A stretch of 64,000 nt of DNA, taken from the NCBI RefSeq assembly GCF_030658505.1, contig NZ_JAUTXR010000195.1:1-64000 (forward strand). Direction: 5' to 3'. Positions within the stretch are counted from its first letter, which is position 1; every line of letters starts with the position of its first letter. A model generated the notes under the pieces. That model saw only the letters and a program-made list of their open reading frames with translations. It did not search any database and was not told where the DNA came from. This document shows positions 52,185 through 61,000 of the stretch, in pieces. Source of the DNA: Stenotrophomonas raiganjensis (SeqCode) (GTDB taxonomy: Bacteria; Pseudomonadota; Gammaproteobacteria; Xanthomonadales; Xanthomonadaceae). A program made the translations under genes and the position numbers.

Positions 52185-53384
52185 ATGGCACTGTTCGATT
52201 ATCAGGCCGCCAACGCGCAGGGTCGCATCGAGAAAGGCCAGCTGGACGCCGACAGCCCGCGCGGCGCACGCCAGCTGCTGCGCGGTCGCGGGCTGACGCC
52301 CGTGCAGGTCAGCGCGGCGCGCGGTGCGGGCAGTGGCTGGGGCGCCCGGCGGCTGTCTGCCAGCGAGCTGGCCTGGGCCACGCGTCAGCTGGCCAGCCTG
52401 CTGGCCGCCAGCCTGCCGTTGGAAGCTGCATTTAGTGCGGTGATTGAACAGGCCGAGCGCCCGCACGTGGCCCAGGCACTCACCGCCGTACGCGCCGACG
52501 TGCGTGCCGGCCAGCGCCTGACCGTTGCGCTGGCTGCGCGGCCGCGCGATTTTCCGCCGATCTATCGGGCGCTGGTGGGCGCAGGTGAAGACTCCGGCGA
52601 CCTGGCACGGGTGATGGAGCGCCTTGCCGACTACATCGAAGAACGCAACGCGCTGCAGGCCAAAGTACTGACCGCCTTCATCTACCCAGCGGCGATCAGC
52701 CTGGTGTCGGTGGCGATCGTGATCTTCCTGCTCAGCTACGTGGTGCCGCAGGTGGTGACCGCGTTCGTGCAGGCGCGGCAGACGCTGCCGATGCTGACCC
52801 AGGTGATGCTGGCCGCCAGCGCGTTCGTGCGCAGCTGGGGCGTGTGGGCAGGGCTCGGCATCGCTGCGTTGGTGGTGGCATGGCGGTTGGCCCTGCGCAG
52901 GCCCGGGCTGCGCCTGCGATGGGACGCGATGCTGCTGCGGTTGCCGATGGTCGGGCGTTTCGTGCTGGGCGTGAACAGTGCGCGCTTTGCCTCGACGCTG
53001 GCGATCCTGCTGGATGCCGGTGTGCCACTGCTGCGTGCCTTGGAGGCGGCGCGGCAGACGCTTGGCAATGCGCTGCTGGCGCGCTGTGCCGATGACGTGT
53101 CTGCGCGCGTGCGCGAAGGTGCGGCGCTGGGTGCTGCGCTGAAGGTGCAGAAGGTGTATCCACCGATCCTGGTGCACCTGGTGGCCAGCGGTGAGAAGAC
53201 CGGCTCGCTGGCGCCACTGCTGGACCGCGCTGCACAGACGATCTCGCGCGAGATCGAGCGTCGCGCGATGGCGCTGACCGCGCTGCTGGAACCGACCATG
53301 ATCCTGGTGATGGGTGGCGTGGTGCTGACGATCGTGCTGGCCGTGCTGATGCCGATCATGGAAATGAACCAGCTGGTGCAGTAG
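52185..53384 (+). CDS. gspF: Type II secretion inner-membrane platform protein GspF (399 aa)
   Basis: Two GspF repeats with segments FSAVIEQAERPHVAQALT, GEDSGDLARVMERLADYIEER and GEKTGSLAPLLDRAAQTISRE, and three membrane helices, ending in VLTIVLAVLMPIMEMNQLVQ. It is the last gene of the operon. Its TAG stop is part of the GTAG head of a SMAG repeat. Confidence 0.94.
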   Translation: MALFDYQAANAQGRIEKGQLDADSPRGARQLLRGRGLTPVQVSAARGAGSGWGARRLSASELAWATRQLASLLAASLPLEAAFSAVIEQAERPHVAQALTAVRADVRAGQRLTVALAARPRDFPPIYRALVGAGEDSGDLARVMERLADYIEERNALQAKVLTAFIYPAAISLVSVAIVIFLLSYVVPQVVTAFVQARQTLPMLTQVMLAASAFVRSWGVWAGLGIAALVVAWRLALRRPGLRLRWDAMLLRLPMVGRFVLGVNSARFASTLAILLDAGVPLLRALEAARQTLGNALLARCADDVSARVREGAALGAALKVQKVYPPILVHLVASGEKTGSLAPLLDRAAQTISREIERRAMALTALLEPTMILVMGGVVLTIVLAVLMPIMEMNQLVQ

Positions 53385-53456
53385 ATCCATGCCATGCGTG
53401 GACGGATTGCGCGACGCGCGTCATATGCGGTGCATCCACGCATGGCGTGGATCTAC
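53381..53456. repeat. SMAG REP pair after gspF
   Basis: GTAGATCCATGCCATGCGTG (from 53381) and its inverse ending CTAC at 53456 flank about 31 bp. The TAG of the left head is the gspF stop codon. It probably ends the operon and separates it from the PstS-like gene. Confidence 0.8.
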
Positions 53457-53655
53457 TGATGCCTGGATTTCTCCAAACAATCCTCCACACCTTTTTTCGA
53501 TCTTCCACAGGTTTCTTAAGCGGCCTGTCATCGGCGCGGACCAGCATGGACACGTCGCCGCAGAGTGGGCTGGGAGGCCCTCGGCGGCAGCAGGCGTGTA
53601 GTGACCGTTCCTCCCTTGGTGTTTCCCTTCGCAGTAAACCCTTCAGGAGAAGATC

Positions 53656-54852
53656 ATGAACAAGTACAAGACCCTGGCCGCGCTGGTTGCCACCGCGCTG
53701 CTCGCCACTGCCGGTGCCGCTTCGGCGCAGACCGCCGTTACCGGTGGCGGCGCCTCGCTGCCGGCCGACCTCTACAAGGGTTCGGCTGACAGCATCCTGC
53801 CGGCCAACTTCAGCTACGCCGTGACCGGCTCGGGCACCGGCAAGAAGGCCTTCCTGGAAAACAATTCGGCGCTGTTCTCCACCATCGGTACCGTGCACTT
53901 CGCCGGCAGTGACTCGGTGCTGAGCAGCACCGAGCTGAGCACCTACAACAGCACCTACAACGTGTCCGGCGATGCCAACCGCTACGGCGCCCTGGTGCAG
54001 ATCCCGTCGGTGGCCACCTCGGTCACGATTCCGTTCAACAAGGCCGGTTCGGCCGTTGACCTGTCGGTGACCCAGATCTGCGGCATCTTCTCCGGCAAGA
54101 TCACCAACTGGAGCCAGCTGGCGGGCCTCGGCCGTACCGGTGCCATCCAGGTTGTCTACCGTGGCGAGAGCAGCGGCACCAGCGAACTGCTGTCCCGCTT
54201 CCTGACCAGCGCCTGCCAGCCGGCTGACGTGTCGGGCACCAACCTGAAGCTGACCAACGGCGTGCCGGCGTTCTCGGTGCAGTCGACCTTCGCCAACCTG
54301 TTCACCACCGTGCCGTCGAATTTCGTCGCTGCCCCGGCCACCGGCGGTACCGCGCTGTACAACGCAGTCTACGCCGTTGACGGGCGCGTCGGCTACGTCG
54401 GCCCGGACGTCATCCCGAGCCTGACCGATGCGACCAAGGTCGCCAAGGTCAAGGGCTTCTCGCCGGATGAAGTGAGCGTGCAGGCCACGCTGGAAACCGC
54501 TGCGCCGCCGACCGGTACCGCTGCAGAGAATCCCGCCAACTGGGTGCCGGTGTTCGGCAACCCGAACGCGGGCTATCCGATCGCGGGCTACACCAACTTC
54601 GTGTTCGGCCAGTGCTACAAGAATGGCACTGTGGGCGCCAACGTGCGTGCCTTCCTGGCCCGTCACTACGGCAGTGTCGTGGACGCCAACGGCGTCGAGA
54701 AGGGTCCGAACGACGACGCGATCCGCGCACACAAGTTCATCCCGCTGACCAAGGCGTGGCGTGATGCGGTCCGTACCCGCTTTGCCACCGCCAGCAACGC
54801 GGGTGCGGTGAACAATCCGAGCACCTGCTCGGGCATCGGCCGTCCGCTGTAA
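53656..54852 (+). CDS. Secreted PstS-like phosphate-binding protein (398 aa)
   Basis: A signal peptide ends at AASAQ. The mature N-terminus, TAVTGGGASLPADLYKGSAD, resembles PstS and the DING proteins. Phosphate-loop signatures include GSGTGKKAF, THE-like RGESSGTSELLSRFL, and FAGSDSVLS, and two Cys pairs are present. AGGAGA precedes the ATG. It has no pstCAB partner here. It sits directly after a type II secretion operon, so it may be a substrate secreted through it, as PstS/DING-like proteins are in some pseudomonads. The role would be phosphate capture or attachment to surfaces. Confidence 0.8.
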   Translation: MNKYKTLAALVATALLATAGAASAQTAVTGGGASLPADLYKGSADSILPANFSYAVTGSGTGKKAFLENNSALFSTIGTVHFAGSDSVLSSTELSTYNSTYNVSGDANRYGALVQIPSVATSVTIPFNKAGSAVDLSVTQICGIFSGKITNWSQLAGLGRTGAIQVVYRGESSGTSELLSRFLTSACQPADVSGTNLKLTNGVPAFSVQSTFANLFTTVPSNFVAAPATGGTALYNAVYAVDGRVGYVGPDVIPSLTDATKVAKVKGFSPDEVSVQATLETAAPPTGTAAENPANWVPVFGNPNAGYPIAGYTNFVFGQCYKNGTVGANVRAFLARHYGSVVDANGVEKGPNDDAIRAHKFIPLTKAWRDAVRTRFATASNAGAVNNPSTCSGIGRPL

Positions 54853-54885
54853 CTGCGATTGCTTTGGTAGATGCAGGAAACGCAC

Positions 54886-54913
54886 AAGGCGCCGGCAGCA
54901 ATGCCGGCGCCTT
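54886..54913 (+). terminator. Strong hairpin terminator after the PstS-like gene
   Basis: AAGGCGCCGGCA (54886-54897) pairs perfectly with TGCCGGCGCCTT (54902-54913) around a GCAA loop. It lies 34 bp after the stop codon, with only a TT tract inside the stem end. Confidence 0.75.
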
Positions 54914-55057
54914 CTGCGTATGTCCGCTACATGACAGTGACGCGCCTGTCGCCTTCACGCCGCCACCACCGTCTATGAGGTGCAGGGCGTGCCTCGTGCA
55001 GGCCCATCCGTACACCCGCCGCCGACGACGCGGCCCATCAGGTTGACGAGGTCCCCG

Positions 55058-58000
55058 ATGTCGCACCCGCATTCGCCCACCGCCCGTTTCCCTGCTGCCC
55101 TGTGGCGCAGCCACCCGATGGCCTGGGCCGTCGCGGTGGCCCTGGGCAGCGTGGTGGCTCCGGCCAGCCAAGCCCAGCAGGCGTTCAGCCCCGGCTGGTT
55201 CGCAGAGCGCGGTGCAGCGCAGGGCGCGGCGGCACAGAGCGGGCGCATGCCCAATGGCGTGCCGATCCAGTTCCAGCTACCCGCGCAGCAGCAGGATGCG
55301 GCACGGCAGAAGCTGCAGCAGTCGATCGACAACCTGGGTACGGCAGCGCAGGCCATCGCCCTGCAGCAGCGCCTGCAGGAACAGGCACGGCAGGCGCGCC
55401 GCGAGGCGGGCTTCGTGATCGCCGATGGCCTGGGCAAGGATGGCCTGAAGGTCGACGAGAATCCGCTGACCCGTGGCTGGATCAACGCCCGCGAGGCGAT
55501 CCAGTCGCAGGCCGGCGATGGGCGGGTGCTGGTCAACATCGAGCAGACAGCCGACCAAGCGATCCTGAACTGGGAAACCTTCAACATTGGTGGCAACACC
55601 ACACTGAATTTCCTGCAGAACCCCGACTGGGCCGTGTTGAACCGGGTCAATGATCCCGCCGCAAGGCCTAGCCAGATCCTTGGCCAGCTGAAGGCCAATG
55701 GCACGGTGTTCGTGGCCAACCGCAACGGTGTGGTATTCGGCAACAACAGCCAGGTCAATGTCCGCAATCTGGTGGCAGCGGCCGCACGCATCAGCGACGC
55801 GCAGTTCCGTGAGCACGGCCTGTACAGTGCCGACGCGAACACCTCGGCGCTGACCGACGCCGTGGGCAAGGTCATGGTCGAGCGCGGTGCGCGCATCGCC
55901 ACGCACGAACCGACCACGGCCACCCGCGGCGGTGGCTATGTACTGCTGGCCGGCCACAGTGTGGAGAACGCCGGACAGATCGAGACTCGAAAAGGCCAGG
56001 CCCAGCTCGCCGCCGGTGACAGTTTCGTGATCCGCCGCGGCATGGGCACCGCCCAGAACACCGCGTCCACCACCCGAGGCAATGAGATTGCCCCGCGCTT
56101 CATCGCTGACAGTACGGCGGGCGGCGTTCGCAACGGTGGTCTGATCCAGGCGCGAGAAGGCGACATCACGCTGGCCGGCCGCACCGTCGAGCAGGCCGGA
56201 GTGGCCGTTGCCACCACCACGCTGAATCAGCGCGGTACGGTGCACTTGTTGAACTCGGCGTCCGATGCGGTGGGCAACGTGACCCTGGCCTCCGGCTCGA
56301 CGACTGCAGTACTGCTGGAAGACGATGGCAAGAGCACGGCGCTGGACAGCCAGCGCGATGCCCTCATCAAGGAATCCACCGAGCAGGACAAGCTGCGCGG
56401 TTCCAGCAACAGCGGAACCTTCGACAATCTTTCGCGCCTGCAGGACCGCCGCGAGCAATCGCGCATCGAAGTCGTCTCCGGCGGCGATGTGAACTTCCAG
56501 GCTGGCGCACTGGCAGTGGCCACTGGTGGCCAAGTGATCGCCGACGCCAGCCGGCGCAGCTATCTGGATGATGGCGCGCGTGTGGATGTCTCCGGTGCGG
56601 TGGGCGTGCAGGTGGCAATGGAAAGCAACAACGTCAAGGTGAAGGTGCAGGGCAATGAGTTGCGCGATTCGCCGGACAACCGTGACAGCGGCAAGCTGAT
56701 CAGCAGCGAGGTGTGGATCGACCGCCGCCAGTTGACCGAAGTCGCCGCCGGTACCGGCGGCTATGAAGGTACGCGCTGGTATGCCGGCGGCGGCCTGCTG
56801 GAAGTCGGGGGCTACCTGGACAATCAGGGGCATTCGATCAGCGAATGGGCAGCGCAGGGTGGAACCGTCCAGCTGGCAGGCAAGGAAGTCGTCAGCCACG
56901 CCGGTTCGCGCATCAATCTGGCCGGTGGCAGCCTGGATGTGCAGTCTGGCGTGGTGCAGCAGAGCTGGCTGCGTGGCCGCGACGGGCAGTTGTACCGGCT
57001 TGATGCTGCACCGGCCGAGATGCTGTACGACGGTCTGTACCAGGGCTATGAAGTGAAGCAGGAACGGTGGGGAGTGACCGAATCGTTCCGCAATCCGCTG
57101 GTGGCACCCACCCAGCGTTTCGACAATGGCTATACCGTGGGACGCGATGCTGGCCGCCTGCTGATCTCGGCGCCCACGGCTGTCCTGCAGGGCCAGGTGG
57201 ATACTGTGGCCTTTCAGGGCCAGCAGCAGACGCGCCGCCCCGATCAGGGGCAGGACGGGTACGCGCAGGCACAGACGGCGGCGGCCCGCAACGCCCAGCT
57301 CTGGCTCGGGCGTTTCGACAACAACGGCCGAAGTGCAGTGTTCGATTCGCAGATCCGCATCGGAGCGTTCCAGGCCGACACGCGGTCATGGACGTTGCAG
57401 GCGCCGATCGGGGACACACAGCGCAATACCGTGTGGTTGGACAGTGAGGTCCTGAGTGCCCAGCGCTGGGGGCAGGTGGACATCGCTTCTGCGGGCCGTA
57501 TCGACCTGGATGGCACGCTCAGGTTGCAGGAGGGCGGTCGGCTTGGGCTCACTGCAAGCCGCGTCAGCTTCGGTGGAACGGTGCAGATTGCCGGTGGGCA
57601 GGTGGAGGCCGGCAACCTGCTTCCGGCGCTCGGCGGGCCCACGGCCCTGCTGAGGTCCGGACGCGGCGCGGTGGATGTTGCGGCGGGCGCACGGATCGAT
57701 CTCGGCGGCAGTTGGAGCAACGCGCTTGCTGCGCCGGATGGCGACCCCGCGCAGGCGTGGATCGACGGTGGACAGATGCGCCTCAACAGCAGTCACGACA
57801 TCCGTGTGGGAGAAGGGGCAGCGATTCTTGTCGATGCCGGCGGTGCGATCGATGCCAGTGGCAAAGGGCGCGTAGGCAAGGGCGGCAGTGTCAGCCTGCT
57901 CGCGGCCAGCACCGAGGTTGCCACCGACGGCAGCGGGCGGATCCGTATCGGCGATGGCGCACGCTTCAGCGCGCTCGGCAATGGAAGCGGCAATTTCACG

Positions 58001-61000
58001 TTGGCAACAGGCGGTGCGGTGTCTATCGGCGCGCTTGGCACGGATGCCTCGGCGGCGTCGTTGCGATTGCAGGCAGCGCTTTTCAGGAGTGGCTTCGCCC
58101 GCTATGACATCGCCGGGCACAACGGTTTGACAGTTGAAGACGGTACTCAGCTAAAGGTGGAACGACCGGCGCTGCGCCTGGCCGAGGGCGCACAGCAGGC
58201 ACTGGCCCGCGAGCAGGGCGTTCAGGCCTGGACGCCGTCGCTGTATGAGGCGGATCCGGCCAGCGGGCGTGTATCGCAGCGCGGCGGCGCGAGCCTGGCA
58301 CTGCGCGCAGGGCATCTGCTGTCCACGGCCGATCTGCGCGTTGGCAAGGGCGCAAGGATCGAGGTCGATGCCGGCCAGTCGATCGAACTGTTCAGCGCCG
58401 GCAACCTGAACGTGGCCGGTAGTCTGAAGGCGGCCGGCGGCCGCATCCGCCTGGACGAGGCATTCGACCCGACCGGTGTGCGCGGCGATCAACGCCGCGA
58501 ACGTCGCTGGACGATTGCCGAGGGCGCCCTGCTTGATGTGAGCGGCGATAGCGTTTCCCTGCCCGACGCGCGCAGGACATTGCGCGGACAGGTGCGCAAG
58601 GGCGGAACGATCGAGATCGGGGGGGCGTTGGACTGGGAAGACCAGGACAACGTACGCCACTTGCCACCCGATACCTTCGTGGTGGTGGAGCGCGGTGCGC
58701 GGCTGGACGCGTCCGGTGCTTCGGCGCTGCTGGACATTGATGGCAGCGGGCGCACCCGGGTGGACAGCGACGGCGGCAGCATCGTGCTGCGCGCCGGCAA
58801 TGCGTTGTACCTGCAGGGCGACCTGGACGCAGCAGCGGGCGGCGACGGCGCGCGCGGTGGCACCCTCGGCGTTGCCTTTGGTGGCGGCACCTACAGCAGA
58901 ACGGCAGAAGGCAAGGACGTGCTGGCGCCGCGGGTTATCGCGCTGACCCAGCACGCCGCGCAGGAGGCGGACCTGCCTGCACGCCTTGAGTACGGCCATG
59001 CGGCATTGTCGGTGGAGCAGGTCGAGGCCGGTGGTTTCGATCATCTGGCCCTGTTCGGCGATATCCGTGCCCAGGGAGATGTCAATCTGCGCATGGACCA
59101 GAGCCTGCGCATCCAGGGCTTGAACGAGCGTTACCTCGGCCTCGTCCCGGGCAACGGCGAGGGCGGCGGCCTGCAACTGGCTGCGCCGTATGTCCGCCTT
59201 GCGCAGGGGCGCTGGTGGCAGCCGGCCGGGGAAGGCACGTTGCGCCCGCTGGAGGCAGCATTCGACAGCGGCCGGCAGCATCGCCTGGAGGTGGGTGCCG
59301 ATCTGATCGACCTGCGCGACGTCACCTGGCTGGCGGGGTTTGACCAGGTTGCGCTGCGCAGCAGCGGTGACATCCGCATGCTGGCGCCGGTCGCAAGTAG
59401 TTCACTGGAATCCACGCTTGCAAGCCCGGGCTCGATCGATATCAGCGCGGCACGCCTGTATCCGGCGGCCCGGGCCAAGGGACGCATTGTGGCCGGCGTG
59501 TCCGACATCGGTCCTTCGCGTGGGCCGTTCTGGCGGAACCCCGACGCCGTGCTGCGCATTCATGGCATTGCAGGCGGCGCGCAACCGACACCGGACTCTG
59601 CGTTCGGAAGCCTGGAGCTTGTGGCGGCGACGGTGGTGCAGGGCGGCAATGTGCAGGCGCCGTGGGGCCGTGTTCAGCTTGGTGGCCGGGAGTTCAACGC
59701 CGATGTGGCCGGCCGCGTCGCGCTGCTTGCAGGTAGCGTGACGTCGGTGAGCGGTGCCGGCCTGCAGCTGCCGTTTGGCGGTACCGTGGATGGCGTGGGC
59801 TGGCGCCGCAACGGTGCCGACTTCGATGTCCTGGGCCCCGGCTCGACCAACATCCCGATCGGTATCGACATCGTCGCCAACGCCTTCGATGGCGCGGCCG
59901 GCAGCATGCTGGACGTGTCCGGCGGAGGCGAGCTGTCCGGCGCGGCATTCGTTGCCGGGCGCGGCGGCTCGGTAGATATCCTGCGGCACGCGCTGGCGGA
60001 TGCGAACCCGCGCTACCGCTTCAGCGGCAGTGACAATGCGGTCTACGCCATCATGCCGGGACGCTCGGGTACGCAGGCGCCGCAGGCGATCGCGGAGGGC
60101 AGCGCCGATCCGCGCATCGGCCAGCAGATCGTCATACCTGCCGGGGTTCCTGGCCTTCCGGAGGGAACCTACACGCTGCTGCCGTCCAGCTACGCACTGC
60201 AGAAGGGCGCATTCCGCGTCGAAGTCGGCACCGAAAGCGCCGTCGGCAGCAGGCAGGCAGTGGCGACCGGCACGGGCTCCTGGCGCGTCAGCGGACACCA
60301 GGCACAGAGCCTCGGCGGTGGTGTGTCACCGCTGCTCACCGATCTGGTGCTGACGCCGGCAGACGTGGTGCGCCGCCATGCCAGCTACAACGAGACCGAT
60401 TACAGCGCGTTCGTACAGGGCGTGGCTGAACGGCGTGGCGAAGCGCTGCGCTGGCGGCCTACGGACGCTGGCAACCTCAACCTGGTGCTGGGCGATGGCG
60501 CCGGGCGTTCGAGCGTGCCGGCCACGATCTTCCAGGGCATGTCACGCTTCAACGCCGGCAGCGATGACGGACGTGGCGGCATGCTTTCGGTCAATCTGCT
60601 TGCCTCCAATGGGAGGCTGCTGGAGATCGCCTCCGAGGGCGGCAGCGCCGACACCGCGAGGGGCGCCACCCTCTTGGATACGGCGCTCAATGCGTTCCGC
60701 CCGGGCACGATGCTGATCGGCGGCGTGCTTCGGCGTGACGCGACGACCTATTCGCTGGAGGGCAGCGCGCAGCACATCGTGGTGCGCAGCGGCGTCAACC
60801 TGACCGCGCAGGAAGTGCTGCTGTCGGCCGCGTTCGGAGGCAAGGGGATCCTGGTCGAGCAGGGCGCTTCAATCGACACATTGACTGGTGCAGATCCGTC
60901 GCGCCTGGCGCAGCCAACGGCGCCCTATCTGGTGTCGGGCGGTCTGCTTGCCGTGTCCAATCAGCGCTTGACGGCGCTCAGTGCGCAGGGCGGCAGTGCC

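Noticed and set aside
53461..53655. Pho box before the PstS-like gene
   Set aside because: Only one CTGTCAT half-site (53525-53531) is present, and the 7-mer 11 bp upstream does not match, so I do not call a site.
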